DNA of 64,000 bases from Angiostrongylus vasorum. Lineage: Eukaryota; Nematoda; Chromadorea; Rhabditida; Metastrongylidae. The DNA lies in assembly GCA_018806985.1 (NCBI GenBank), contig JADANN010000401.1, positions 1,426,001 to 1,490,000 on the forward strand, written 5' to 3'. The notes beneath the pieces were generated by a model that saw nothing but the letters and a program-made list of their open reading frames with translations, made no database searches and was not told where the DNA came from. Positions 1 through 11,613 of this stretch are shown piece by piece. The position numbers were made by a program, and so were the translations under genes. Numbering within the stretch: position 1 is the first letter of the stretch; every line of letters begins with the position of its first letter.

Positions 1-3000
1 CAGGGCTTTCGTGAAGGACTCCGACCATTGGGACGGTGGTCTACCTGCACTAGGTTTGATATGCCGCCGCATCCAGTCACTGACGGCTCTTTCCCATCGG
101 TTATCTTCCATAAGCGTTAAGTATCGGACCCATCTTATATTCGACAGTTTAGCGCAGAGGACGACGTGTTTGATTTTTTGCCCATTTGCAGATCGAAAAC
201 TTAGATTGGTTCCATTACTTATATTACTTGCGTGATACGGGATACTCCTAGCATCGTCCTTTAGAATGCGTGTTCAATAACGCTGGTTGATCTTAAATCC
301 TTGGTCCAGGTTACGTAGCGACCAATTTTCTAATGAATACGTCAGCGCAGGGAGAATCGTGCAGTCGAAAAGGTGCACAGAGTCGGGTGTTTCTTGCTCT
401 CCTCACTATGTCGTCGATAGTACTGAAAAGTCCCCAAACCGCTCGCCTCCTTCTACTCACCTCTAAAGCTAGATTGTTCATCACGTTGACTTCATGATCT
501 AGATAGAAGTGTTTACTCATTCAGAAATACTCATTCCGTTCAGCGTGAATGGGGGCACATGAAACCAATCCATCCCTCAATAACATCGTTTTCGCGAGAT
601 TTACTCGAAGACCAATCTTTCCATAAGCTTTATCAAAGTCGGCAAGCATTCGTTCCGCTTGGCTAATGTTTGATGTTACAAGAATGATGTCATCAGCAAA
701 CCAAAGATGGTGTAATTGCCGATAATGCCAGCCATCGACCTCCAGTGCTCGCACATCGTTCTCGAGGGTGGCGATAGATAATTTCTGTGAGATGGTATCG
801 CCTTGCCTAATCCTTCATTTGACGTCGATGCTAATATCGTTGTAGAATGGTGACATCTTGTTTGCGAAATTTTTATACAGGTCATGAAGAATCTTTGTAC
901 ACTCAGTAGGGGGCACCCTGACTGTCTAAGACTTCCATGACTGCTTTGATCTCAACTTAGTCAAAAGCTTCCATTAAATCAGTGAAGGTGAGAATCTTAT
1001 TATCCTGTGAATGTGGTCCATCGTACTGAACCCTATTCGAAACCCTGCGTGGTCACATGGCTGTCCGTCGTCCAGTGTGCACTAAGACAGCAAGTAGATT
1101 GGGCAATAGTTGCAGATATGGTGGAGGTCACTTCTTTAACAATAATACGGTATTGCTGTTCTTCTATTGAATAAGTACCATGCAGTCTGACAGGTAACGT
1201 GTGAAAAGCACAGCCGTGTATTTATGAGAACTAGCGGAAGGTTCTTCAAATGTTCTGATCTCATCCTGTCCGGACGTGGTGTTGTTCGATTTTTTCACCA
1301 ACGAAATGGCATGTCGGATTTCGGAAAGGAGAATCGGTGGTACAACATATCCATCCTCCTTTATTTCATGCGATGGAAGGTGGACGTAGCTGCCGAAGAG
1401 ATCTGAGCGGCATTCGTGAATGATTTTCTCCATTGCCTTTCTGGACGATGTAACTATTCCGTCTGGGCGTCGGATTGCAATCATCTTGGCCTTGTAATTG
1501 GCGAAGCTTCGGTGGGCTTTGTGAATGCTTCTCTCAGCCTTTGCAGCTTCGACAATTACTGCTGCTCTTCTCTCTTTAAGATCTTCTTTTATCGCCTGTC
1601 TGCATTGTTTTGCAAGTTCGGACGTTAGTTCGCGCTTGCCTGCAGCTCGTCTGCTTCCACGCTGGCGTACCAGCTCGAGTGTTTCTGTAGACACGTCTCT
1701 TGGTGACTTTCGAACTCAGCTTTCATAGCGCTAACGTGAAGATGTTCAATGAGTCGATCGTATTCTTCGTCGATGTTACCGACAGCGGCGTCCTCCCAAC
1801 AACCAAACTAATGAATTGAATAAGTCCCAGCTTGCGGTCCTTGCACAAAGGATGCGATGGTCTGATCAAGTGTTGGATTTTGGGATAACAGCGACATCGA
1901 TTACGCAAAACGTTCGATTTACTTTGATGTGGTATACTTCGTTATGGTACTATCCACTGAGAGGCTCCCACGTCCAGCGTTGAGGGTGGGGATTTTGGAA
2001 TTGCGAGTTATGGTCTTGGTCGTCATGATAAACTCAGACAACCGCTCACTGTCCTCGTTCCATTCTAATCCGTGGATCCCCAATGTGACGTTCTTCTTGA
2101 TCCAATCATAGTGTTAAAATCTCCAGCGATGACCTCAAAGCATCTGAGGTCTTCCCTGCAGAGCTTCTCCATGTCTACATGAAACGCTTCGACTTCGTTT
2201 TCGTCATAGCTTAATGTCGTTTCGTAAACGAGGAAGATTGTCAGAGCCAGTAATGATTGCATCTTATCAATCGTTGACTTCCCACTCGGGTTGTTAGTTA
2301 ATGGAATGAATCCGTGTCCCTGGCTAAACTCGTGTTGACGAGAATCCCGATGCCTCCGTCTCTACTGTCGCATATTCCTAGGAATAGTTTATTTCCGATG
2401 TCATAGGCGGAGCGAAATGGGTTGCGTCTTCTTTTCTCGGCCAGTCCAATGACGTCGTACCTTATCCTTTTTTGCCTGCATAACGAAGTCTTCTATTGAG
2501 AACTCAGATGAAAGTGTGCGTGCATTGTAAGTGTAGATCGTCGCCTTAGTCCTTTGCGTCGTTTTCTTGTTCAGCAATCGCGAAGTTGTTAAACAGCATA
2601 CATTTACTTCCATACAATAACACACATACAACACAATCGCAGCTGACGTTTCAGCAGAATCGCCTTCTTCAGACCAGTTTCTACGTGCCTTCCACCGAGG
2701 AAGAGTCGCTGATCAACGTCGCATATGGCTGACGACTGTCCTTAGTCCTTAGCCCTTTCATGATTTAAGAAGTCTAGAACGGGCCTGAAAATTTACCACC
2801 CTGTTTGTACTCGTCCTAACCAACACGGGCAAATCGGGCTCTTTCGAGGTAAGCGGAACGAGGCCCGTTTACTTTACTGTGTTTAGCTTTTCGATACGCA
2901 CGTATACCTTACTAAGCTCTGAGCGTGGGAAGCTGGGTATGCTCGCGGGTAGCTTGCCATGCTCTCCCAGAGTGGACATGGAGCTTATTTGTTGGAGACG

Positions 3001-3200
3001 ACTCCCTAACCACCTCCCATATATTCACTCGCACGTCATTGCAGGCTTTTTGGACGAATTGAATCGTAGAATACAATCCGCATAAACGAGAATGCACCCA
3101 CACACGCATGCATAGTTACGCCTCGTCAATATAGAAGGTATGTCCCAAATCGGCGCAGCAGAAACAAAAGTCTATCCCCTGGATCTACCCGCGTCTCGAA
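1..3200 (-). mobile_element. RTE-A LINE, degenerate, cut by window edge
   Basis: Non-LTR retrotransposon of the RTE clade read on the minus strand. From 5' to 3' it shows: a 5' region (about 3200-2750) matching the 5' region of the copy at 40.9-41.3 kb; apurinic endonuclease fragments (2401-2554; 2065-2262 with GDFNTMIG); a linker stretch (1164-1694); a reverse transcriptase palm piece with FADDIILVTSN (521-754); and the C-terminal piece with RAVSDW near 60-110. Frameshifts and stops break it into at least five pieces, so it is dead. A small Penelope-like element interrupts it at 2555-2739. Its 3' end lies beyond the window start. Confidence 0.88.
2555..2739 (-). mobile_element. Short Penelope-like element remnant inside RTE-A
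   Basis: This 185-bp insert matches the 3' end of the longer Penelope-like copies (GTCGTTTTCTTGTTCAGCAA, the TTTACTTCCATA stretch, and a GACGTTTCxGC ... GCCTTCTTCAG hammerhead-like core on the minus strand). It is flanked by an 11-bp direct repeat CCTTAGTCCTT at 2544-2554 and 2740-2750, which I read as the target-site duplication. Internally deleted, with no coding capacity. Confidence 0.85.
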
Positions 3201-3660
3201 GAAGTAAAGGTCGCTTTTGGTCCGCGAGTACCTCCCTACCCACCATCTGGGAAAGCTCCACGTTGACTTGCGACTCTCCGTCATGAAATTCCTCATATGA
3301 GGGAGATCCGTGTAGCAAGGTGTTAGTGGGAAAAATAAGGCAAGATAGCATGGATGATTCTACAGGTAAATGGCGACTTCTGTGTAATCGTTGAAGGCAG
3401 ATATTATTGCAGGATGCGTGACTCTTATCCGGTTCACGTTCATATAAGTGAGCAGCTGTTAACTCACAAAGACGTCACAGAGCGTTTTCCAGACAGATGA
3501 GAAGCAACGACATGACAGAGCTGTTACTAAGAACTTTACACGTAAGGCAAAGAAGATATATGATGCAAACAGCGACAGAGAGCATTCACTTCTTTGTAGA
3601 CAACGTTTTCTATATCATCATTCCGATCAAATGTAGTTCATTAAGTCCATACGAAAGCCA
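3201..3660. other. No recognisable gene
   Basis: I see no exon with splice sites, no tRNA-like box and no clear match to the repeat families of the window in this stretch between RTE-A and the RTE-B fragment. Confidence 0.5.
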
Positions 3661-3664
3661 ATGA

Positions 3665-3985
3665 TCGATAGGCCAATAATCTAATGGAAAGTGTCAACGG
3701 AATATGGACGAAAGTGGACACGAAAAGATATAAACGTCCTCTAAGGCGACCATCTATACGATGGGCAGACGTGGATCGAGGGAAAATCAACCACATGCAT
3801 TCGCAGAGGCAAACGCTATATGGATCCGGAATGACAGAACATGTTATCACTATCGAAAGAAACCTCCCCCATGAACCGTGATGGGGAAGCAAAAAAAAAC
3901 GAATGGAAAGTGGTACTTCCCCACACTACTCGCGCTGATGGCCCATCGTAGTATCTGGAGTTAAGCGAACACAAACACGAAGCTA
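3665..3985 (+). mobile_element. RTE-B LINE 3' fragment
   Basis: A 5'-truncated copy holding the last codons of the RTE-B polyprotein (WTKVDTKRYKRPLRRPSIRW, the DNA-distal C-terminal motif of RTE elements) and the 3' untranslated region, ending in a diverged version of the GATGGCCCATC ... TATC tail that closes other RTE-B copies. Dead. Confidence 0.7.
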
Positions 3986-3989
3986 AAAA

Positions 3990-4294
3990 GCTGTTAACAC
4001 TTATAGAACATAACTCTTACCAAGCAAAGAATGTATGTTTTACCTTTATTTTTAATTAATTGTGTTTGGAAAAACGATAATATTCATCTTAAAAAGAACA
4101 CTCGGTAAAAACAACAAACCTGAACAATCAAAATGATTAACACCTCAACACTACCTCATAACGAATATTTTTCAAGACTCACTGATAAAGACATATTACA
4201 TCATACACAGAATAGCTTATTTAAATCACAAATTATAACTATTACACTAACCGAAAGCATTTAAAAAAAGATGGCATTTCCATAGATCGCCGGT
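3990..4294. other. AT-rich 3' flank of the EF-Ts gene
   Basis: AT-rich sequence downstream (minus-strand sense) of the EF-Ts stop codon. It probably contains the 3' untranslated region. No open frame with coding character is visible. Confidence 0.5.
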
Positions 4295-4884
4295 CTACTC
4301 ACAGCCACCCAGTTCACTACGAAAGAAATCAACTATCTCGGCTTGATGATCTCGCACGTACTCATAAACTGTTTGAGATGGATTAAGCATGAATGTCTGA
4401 CGAAGTAGAGCTGTTTCGTCCTCATCTACATTAATTGTCTGAAGGAGAAAATAAATTGGTAGGAGGTTAAGAAGCGCCTAATTTACTAATAAATGTCCAA
4501 TGTCGTTACGTCCAAACCAACTTCTCTACTAAGGAAGAACTAACCAAACCAAATAGATATTTAAAACAAGCATAGATTAATACTATAAATGCGATTTGCA
4601 TTTCTGAAACGAAAGATACTCGTTTAAGAGGACGCATTATCTCAAAATACCGACTTTCTATAAACCTCGGCATAAATAAACAATATACTTGTGCGTGTGC
4701 TCTTATGAACTGGACCAGTTGAGCTGATGCGAGGTTAGTATAAGCTGTCGTTGTCTTCTTGTTGTTGTTGTTGTTGTTGATCGATGGCTGACATTTCGAC
4801 CATTTCGCCTTCCTTAGAGCTGTGCTGTTTACGAGCCCACGAGTTCCGAGGAAGGCGAAATCGCCGAAACGTCAGCCATCGACC

Positions 4885-4939
<55 letters not shown>

Positions 4940-7900
4940 ACAACAACAACAACGATAACTTATACTAACCTCGCATCAGCTCAACAGGATCAGTTCATAA
5001 GAGCATATAAACAAATAGAATGCAAAATGTTTGAAGTGAAAAAAAAACAATAACCTGAACTTCCACAAAATCGTTCAAATCATCTTCATTATCCTTAGCC
5101 TCCACTTTTTCCTCAGTTGGTTTACGTGGCAGTGGAGGTTCACCTAACGTTTCTGACCGCATTCCTATGATATGCTGAAAACAAATACAATCCCACGACA
5201 AAAGTGACACAAGGAATACAGGATATTCACCCTAGAGCTGTAATCAAAATGCGAGATCATAGTTGGAGAAGCAAAGGCGGTTTCCAAAGACTATTATGAA
5301 ACCAGGAACAATGGCAACTAGTGATAACTCACATGGCAAAGCTGTTCAGCCAATTTTTCTGTAGGGAAAAGTCCTTTAGTTTCAGGTCTACGAAGTGCTA
5401 CTACTGATACATACTTTCCCATATTAACGTCATCGGATCCACCTTAAATAATCGGAGAAATTGGAAAGGCAAAAACTTCTATGTCAAAGGATATTGAATT
5501 GGCCATGAAAACAACCATACCTCTAGGATGGGCTGCAGAATATAAAGTTGCACCTTCGGGAGCGTAAAGGGTTATTATGTTCCGTACGGAAAGATTTTCA
5601 CCCAGCTTACCCACTGTCATGGCAACAATTTCGCTAAGAGGTCTACCTTCGGCATCCAAAAGTGAGCTGAGATCTGAAAATAATTCAAAATTCAAACCAA
5701 AATTCAAAGTTCTACAGCGCCATTTTGAACACAACCAAACACATAGAAGAATAATTAATTAAACCGAGATTCACTTAATACCGGCGTGGATAATGAATAC
5801 GTTTAGTGTTCAGCTTAAACGAGGTTGTTATAAAATTCTTATTCGGCAAACGTTTCGACGTCTTTGTCTGGTTCTGAAGAAGAGGAGTGGCGCATGTTGC
5901 GCAGAGATCAGAGGCGTCCTACAACACACACAGAGGATCGATCACCGCGCCCGTGGCTCTCCAAGAATTCCTTCTCTCCGGGGTTGGCAAATTGGTACCA
6001 GGCTTGTCTAGGAGGACAGCAGCATTGGCTCGATATGTCGGTAGGTAGGTCACTGCAAGTCATTGTAAAGGCCTGATATGCATTCAATCTCTTCCAACGA
6101 TGCTTAGTGAAATCGAATGCATGGCGCAACCCTCAGGGATTGATCAACGCCGAGAGCTCTATCGTTTAGTTAACAACCTCGTGTAAGCTTACGAATCTAA
6201 AAAACGTGTAAGAAAAATCTAAAAAATGAACTTAGAGAAACATAACCTAAAAGGAAATTGCTTTAACCCATGAACTCCAATCAATTACCTACAAGTTATG
6301 TAAGAGTATTTGCCTTCGTATGAGTGTGTAAGGTATTCATGATACGATTAGCAAGGCCTTGTAAGAAAAAGATTTCTGCATAAGTCATCCCGTAATGACA
6401 ACACTACCAAGAAATCAGTGCTCACTGAAAAGTAAGACACAACCTAAATTTCGAACAACACAAGTTTTCCAATGGAGGGACTTTCAACTGTGTTGAAGAA
6501 ATCCAACCGATGCAACAATTTACGATTACATCGAAAAGTAACACATAAGTAGCGGTTCAAATTCAAACCGCAACAAAACAGAACTCGGGATAAAGTCCAA
6601 GACGGGAACATAGGAGTACTGTAAAAGACGGTAAGAAAGAAAAGATGTTGATAACAGGAATGTTGTACCTGAACACTTCACTACTATTTTCGAGGACAGC
6701 ATTAAGGGAGGAATCGAATTACACTAACATATTTACAATAAATACCACACTACGACACCATGACTGCAACAAGAATAAATCCCTAATTAGTCATGGAAAT
6801 CATGAGTATAGTAGCGTAAATCATGCGTAGAGTGGGCTCCACGAGAATGCAAACGTCCCTTAGGACGGCCACCTACACGTTGGGCGGACTTGTTCGTATA
6901 AAATGTTAATCAGCTGTACCCGCAGCTGCAGTTATTTCACAGATCACGATATGGGGCTCCTACGCGTTACCATGCTCGAACAAAACCACCACCATGGACG
7001 ACGATTGCGAGGGAAAGAAACGAATGGCAAATGTGCAGAGGTCCGCACAACTCGTGAGGACGGACCATCCAAGTATCCAAGCAAGTAAGTATCATGCGTA
7101 TTTTAAACGAGAGAAACTCTAAGCATTAGAGTACCTCTAAAGCAATAGTGCAACTCATTTCAACAACCAAGGGCATAAACCATTAACCTGGAAGCTATAA
7201 AAGCGTCAGTATTAAGGATTGCACTTAAATCTTCATGAAGAAAATGTACAAACTAGTCGAAAATATTGTCCCCTCTTCTTGACTTTTGACTGCGAAGAGC
7301 TATAGGTAGAACATAAACCACTACCACAACAGAATTTGCAGATGAAGAGGATTTGAATGGATGACCCAGTAACTAATAAAAATGATCTGAAGGATGAACT
7401 GTTTATATGAGCGAGAGAGGAATCGATAAGATCGTAGACACACCGAACTAAACGAAAAAACCGAAAAGTTCACATCTTCCCAACTAAAGGAACATGTAAT
7501 GGAAACGAAGTACCCCTATGTCGAACATATCAAAACGAACGATGCGAATTTACGAATGAGGTGAAAATCGAACCGTTTCTCTAAAGCGGAAAAGAACTTG
7601 ATACGACATCAGAGAAAATCACCGACTATGAAGCCACTATGGCACCTTCAAGCTGTACGCGCGGGTCCCATTTCGTATCCAACATTCCATGGATGTTGTT
7701 ATATTCAAAGTCCAAAAGTCCAATTTCATTATTAAAAGAACTGTAGCCTTGATGGAGCTCCATGCAACGACAGAAGTCTCAAATACAGTGGGAGATCCCT
7801 ATATTTCCCATGGATAAGTTTAACCGATGGACAAAAGCCGTTAGTGACTGGATTCTGCGGTATGTCAAACGTGCTGCAGGAAGACCATCGACACGATGAT

Positions 7901-9306
7901 CAGAGTTCCCCACGAAAAGCCCAGAAGAAAAGTATGAAGCTCAATGATACCCTATAGCGAGCAGAACTCAATGGGCTGCTCGGGCACGCCAGAGGGAAAA
8001 GTGGAAGATTTACTGAGACCTGCTCGCGTCACTCGATGATCAACAGGACGACAGGTGGTACGTCTAATGGAACCCGTATTTGTACAGAAGACCATAACCA
8101 TGGAAACATTGTAAGTAATAATACCAAGAATAATAAGACAAGAGTAGCAATATAAGACACTCTATTGCTAGCCTAAAACACCACTCTTTACAATGTAAGA
8201 AATGTAAGAACTTACCAAGATCTACAGCAAGTATTTTATCGGATAACTTCTTCGGAACGTTCTTCTTGGCACAATCAAGAGCTGATTCTGTCAGTTTCTC
8301 CAACTAAACTATAGCAGTATCACATACAGCAACTACAATTCAACAGTGTTTTGCATCCTTCACTGAGGTAATGACAAAGCTTATACCTAACCAGATCTTT
8401 GAAGTTATCTCCCCTCGCCACAAAATCGGTCTCGCAGTTCAACTGCGTCACAGCAGCCACTGACCCAGTCGATTTGACAGCTACAAGGCCTTGAGCTGTT
8501 GGACGGCTGCTCAGCCTAAAACACTAGGTGAACACAGAATTCTAAAATACAGTGAAATTGACGTATGACAATTATCTACGGAAAAATAAAAATAAAACTT
8601 CAAGTCACATGGAAACTTCTACACCGCTAAAAACGTGGAAAAGATAAAGTTCAGTACTAAAGTTGACATAACTTAGTCCAAACAACACTATACAAACTAC
8701 ACTATAATTCGATAGCGCATTTCGTATCAACCTCCCAACATTTTACCGCCTCATCGTGACTAGGAGGTCTTTCTGGGTGTCAGGTTGCGAAGAATAGAGA
8801 GGGGATAAGCAGAGTTTCCCAAGCCGAGTCCGGCGTTTCCATCAGGAAGCCCAACTAAGAGTAAACCAATGTCATGATCTACAACCGTCCTGGTATCAAA
8901 CTAGTTGTATGGTAGCAAATCTCCCTCTGATCCACAAGGGCAGCGAATGCCTGTGGAGGTGACAAACTGGAGCAGACTTTAACCTGGCTGACTTCGGGAC
9001 TCCATGGAATCTCGATGGCTAAAACAGCAAGATTCCTAAAAAATGGAAATTATGCTAGTGTCTGTACAACCAGTGAAGACAGGCCATCCAAGCACCTAAA
9101 TAGGCAAGCATTTCGTATAAAACTGGCAAACATTATCCAAGTGCTATGAAATCCACATACTTAGTTGCTTTTTCCCATCCTTCGGTTTGAGCTTGCTGAT
9201 TTAGCCATTTCACGGCCTCTTCAAAATTATCCGGTCCAAATTGCAGAACGGCTTTACGGCAGTTTACGAAACTGTAGCCCGTGCGTTTCCTTAGTTTCAT
9301 CAACGC
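4295..9306 (-). CDS. tsfm: Mitochondrial elongation factor Ts (tsfm)
   Basis: Nucleotide-exchange factor that regenerates GTP-bound EF-Tu in the mitochondrial matrix. Seven exons join in frame: 9161-9306, 8392-8515, 8216-8303, 5521-5673, 5333-5442, 5055-5174 and 4295-4438 (stop TAG 4295-4297), about 294 codons, a normal family length. The N-terminal UBA-like helix bundle is clear ([16 protein letters not shown]), followed by the EF-Tu-contacting signature [13 protein letters not shown], the core domain ([34 protein letters not shown]) and the C-terminal [12 protein letters not shown]. The first clear exon starts after TTTCAG and needs an upstream exon: an open frame ending at 9424 (donor TCT|GTAAGT) is in phase and rich in F, S, R and K, like a targeting peptide, but no ATG is in frame, so the start is unresolved. 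Introns host SINE-A, SINE-B, LINE fragments and a palindromic element. Confidence 0.93.
4645..5015 (-). mobile_element. Palindromic hammerhead-bearing element, copy 1
   Basis: Inverted-repeat element in the last EF-Ts intron. The arms share CTCTTATGAACTG, GCTGATGCGAGGTTAGTATA, an AAC/GTT trinucleotide run and GATGGCTGAC...TTTCG. Each arm contains a hammerhead-like core (right arm GGCGAAATCGCCGAAACGTC at about 4853-4872; left arm its inverse near 4789-4815). Next to the palindrome, at about 4645-4672 (minus sense), is the tail GCCGAGGTTTATAGAAAGTC that also ends the Penelope-like copies. No protein is encoded. Closest relative in the window is 15744-16099. Confidence 0.8.
4867..4953 (+). repeat. 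(ACC)n/(AAC)n trinucleotide run
   Basis: About 85 bases of CCA/ACC then AAC repeats in the right arm of the palindromic element, mirrored by a shorter GTT run at 4762-4780. It generates a poly-Pro/Thr open frame that is not a gene. Confidence 0.9.
5790..5888 (-). mobile_element. Hammerhead-like end fragment, second PLE-like type
   Basis: On the minus strand this reads GTCGAAACGTTTGCCGAATA followed by a TTATAACAACCTCGTTTAAGC end. It matches the ends at 35935-36075 and 50525-50625. It precedes a SINE-A copy and lacks coding sequence. Confidence 0.55.
5910..6172 (+). mobile_element. SINE-A copy
   Basis: Copy of the tRNA-derived SINE-A family lacking the A-box head. The body shared with other copies includes GGCAAATTGGTACCAG, AGGACAGCAGCATTGGCTCG and the 3' end GGGATTGATCAACGCCGAGA. 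It lies in an EF-Ts intron. Confidence 0.85.
6180..6830. other. Intronic DNA without recognisable features
   Basis: AT-rich interior of the 2.5-kb EF-Ts intron (5674-8215). I find no exon-like segment and no family repeat here. Confidence 0.5.
6835..7090 (+). mobile_element. RTE-B LINE 3' end
   Basis: Truncated RTE-B copy. It keeps the C-terminal codons (RECKRP near 6842) and the 3' untranslated region, ending GACGGACCATCCAAGTATCC then AAGCAAGTAAGTA. This is the clearest view of the RTE-B terminus and is the sequence shared with SINE-B and SINE-C. Confidence 0.75.
7785..8085 (+). mobile_element. RTE-A LINE 3' end
   Basis: 5'-truncated RTE-A copy parallel to 45270-45530: it encodes a broken version of [11 protein letters not shown] ... 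KWKIYW and stops just before the EF-Ts exon at 8216. Stops interrupt the frame. Confidence 0.75.
8738..9111 (+). mobile_element. SINE-B copy
   Basis: About 370 bp, plus-oriented, starting at TTTTACCGCCTCATCG and ending GGAAATTATGCTAG ... GGCCATCCAAG. It lies in the EF-Ts intron between exons 9161-9306 and 8392-8515. Confidence 0.85.
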
Positions 9307-9679
9307 CTGAAAGCGTAACGTTAGATTAACACCCCCCAACAATCGGCTTTGATATGAAAACCGACACAAAAACCCTACGACGAAGTTTCTGTAAAACCAT
9401 CCTCTACTTCTATTCCCACTTACAGAACAACTTTTAAAAAGTGAAATGAAACGCGATGGAAACAAGAAGAATGGGCAAACGCAGATAGATTTTTTCCAAA
9501 GAAAAGGTCAATCCAAAAAGAAGACCATGAATTTTACCTCTTTATCGATTTTGACGCTAGCCTGGGGAGCTGACGAGGAGAAGCTTCGGACAAAAGACGC
9601 TGACATCGCAGTTCGTCGGAAAAGCTGTCTCAGCATTCTAAAAATAAACAATTCTCTCCGAAAGGATAAAGTTTAGAAC

Positions 9680-9945
9680 GAAGAGCACTCGGTGCTGATC
9701 AATTCATGAGAAATGTGCCATGCATTCAACCTCATTAAGCATCGTTCGAGGTGAATGAATGCATACCCGGCCTTTACAATGACTCGCGGTGGCCTGCCGA
9801 TGTATCGAGCCAGTGCTGCTATGCTTCCAGACAAGTCTGGTACGAATTTGCCTAACCCGGATGAATGGAAGGCTTCGTGAGCCTGGTGGACGAGGACCGA
9901 TTCCATGTGTATTGCAGGGCGCCTCCAACCACAGCGCTACATGCA
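9680..9945 (-). mobile_element. SINE-A copy
   Basis: Minus-oriented SINE-A. On the plus strand it runs from TGATCAATTCATGAGAAATG through GGTGGCCTGCCGATGTATCG to the degenerate tRNA-like head. It sits just upstream of the EF-Ts 5' exon. Confidence 0.85.
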
Positions 9946-9959
9946 GGCAACTCTGATTT

Positions 9960-10250
9960 CACCTTAATTTCTTTCAAAATAGGAAAGAATTAGTCAAAAT
10001 ACTTAGACGTATACATTCGAGAACAGACGGCGGTAAGAATGAGATAAGTTCAGTTCCGTTAAACCTGTTTAAAATTTTACGATTGGAGCGCGGAATCCAG
10101 TATCTGTGGTGATTGTCATTGACACGCATAGAAGTTTTACTAACCTTTACTAATAATTTCTAAAATCTCGGAATAGTGACCGGTTGTTTCTAAGTTTCGA
10201 CTGCTCATTGTCTTGCGTTCTTTACTAGTTTTGTGATTATGACAAAGTCA
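9960..10250. other. Unassigned spacer
   Basis: No exon, RNA gene or family repeat recognised between SINE-A and SINE-B. Confidence 0.45.
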
Positions 10251-10256
10251 ATTGTA

Positions 10257-10647
10257 TCCCACCCAACGGTTTCTCCCCTCGTCGTTGTTGTGAGGCTTTC
10301 CTGGGTGTCGAGCTGCGATGTGCAGCAGGAGGATTCATCCCCGAGCAAGGCCTCCCGAGTTCAGAATGAGTTCGCCGTTTCCATCGGGAAGCCCAGATAA
10401 GAGCAAACCAATACAAGGATCCACCACCGTCCTGGTATCGAACTAGTCGCATGGTGGCAAATCACACTCTGATCCACAACCGCGGCGACTGCCTGTGGTG
10501 GTGAAGACCTGGGGCAGACTTTGGGCAGGCTGACCTCGTGACTTCAGGGAACCACATTGGCTAAGGTAGCAAAATTCCGGAGAAATAGAAATTGTGTTGG
10601 GGCCCGCACAACCATTGAAGACGGATCATCCAACTATCCAAGTAAGT
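10257..10647 (+). mobile_element. SINE-B copy, near full length
   Basis: Starts CCACCCAACGGTTTCTCCCC, contains the TCCACCACCGTCCTGGTATC core and ends AACTATCCAAGTAAGTAAA, i.e. the RTE-B-like 3' terminus. About 390 bp. Confidence 0.88.
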
Positions 10648-10649
10648 AA

Positions 10650-11220
10650 ATTGTATCAATCTACACGAACTACAGCGTCTTCATCCACAAGAAAAACGGA
10701 TCTTTCAAAGGAAATCCTTCCAGGAGATCATAATTACGCCTTCTCCCTGATGACAGTAGCCACCAAATGAACTAAAATCAAACCTCCACGTGAAGAAAGC
10801 TATTCTATATTTTTGGTGTAACTTAGGAAGAATGTTCTTTTAAGCGTCCTATTGCCATTTGTTACTGCATTGTGGTTATAGCGTTGTAATCGATGACATC
10901 TTGAAAGGGACCTTAAACCTAACTTCAGAGGTTGGCCAATGTCATTCAAGGAGAGCATCTTCAACACGATAGTGCTTCTCTTCATTCAGCGTGGTGCTCA
11001 GTCACACGTTGCGATGATAACTCGTATAACTCTTTCGCAGTTTCACTGAGAAGTTCTATTGTAATCGGCATATTTTCAGGACTTTGCTTAGTCCGTTATT
11101 ACTTAGATAGTTGGATGCTCGGATGACCCGTGTTCACTGGTTATGCGGGCCCTAAAATATTTCTCATTTTTTTCGAAGCTTTGCTGGTTTTGCCACTGTG
11201 ATTGCCTGGAGTTCCGAGGA
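10650..11220. other. Unassigned spacer
   Basis: Contains only short open frames (60-64 codons) without splice support. I see no function. Confidence 0.45.
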
Positions 11221-11223
11221 CTT

Positions 11224-11613
11224 GATACTTACTTGATACTTGAACGGCTCATCCTCACTGGTTGTGCGGGCCCCAGCAAAATCATCATTTTTCGGAGATT
11301 TCCTGGCTAAGCCACTATGGTTCCCTGGAATCCCGAGGTCAGCCTGGCCAAAGTCTGCCCCCAGGTCTTCACCATTGCAGGCAGTCGCAGCCCTTGTGGA
11401 TCAGAGGGAGAATTGCCACCATGTGACTTTGATACCAAGACAGTGTTGGATCCTAGTATTGGTTTACTCTTAGCTAGGCTTCTTAATGGAAACGCCGGAC
11501 TCCTTTTCAGCTTGGGAGACTCTTCCGTGGGGACAAATACCTCCGCTGTACATCGCAGTCCGACACCCAGGAACTCCTCCCAGTCACGATGAGGCGCTAA
11601 GCTGTTGGGAGGG
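11224..11613 (-). mobile_element. SINE-B copy
   Basis: Minus-oriented. The plus strand reads TACTTACTTGATACTTGAAC (the RTE-B-like 3' end, inverted) through GCGGGCCCCAGC to GATGAGGCGCTAAGCTGTTG. Confidence 0.88.

Noticed and set aside
4784..5053. 89-codon open frame with poly-Pro and poly-Thr
   Set aside because: It is the read-through of the (ACC)n/(AAC)n run in the palindromic element and has no homologous or splice support.
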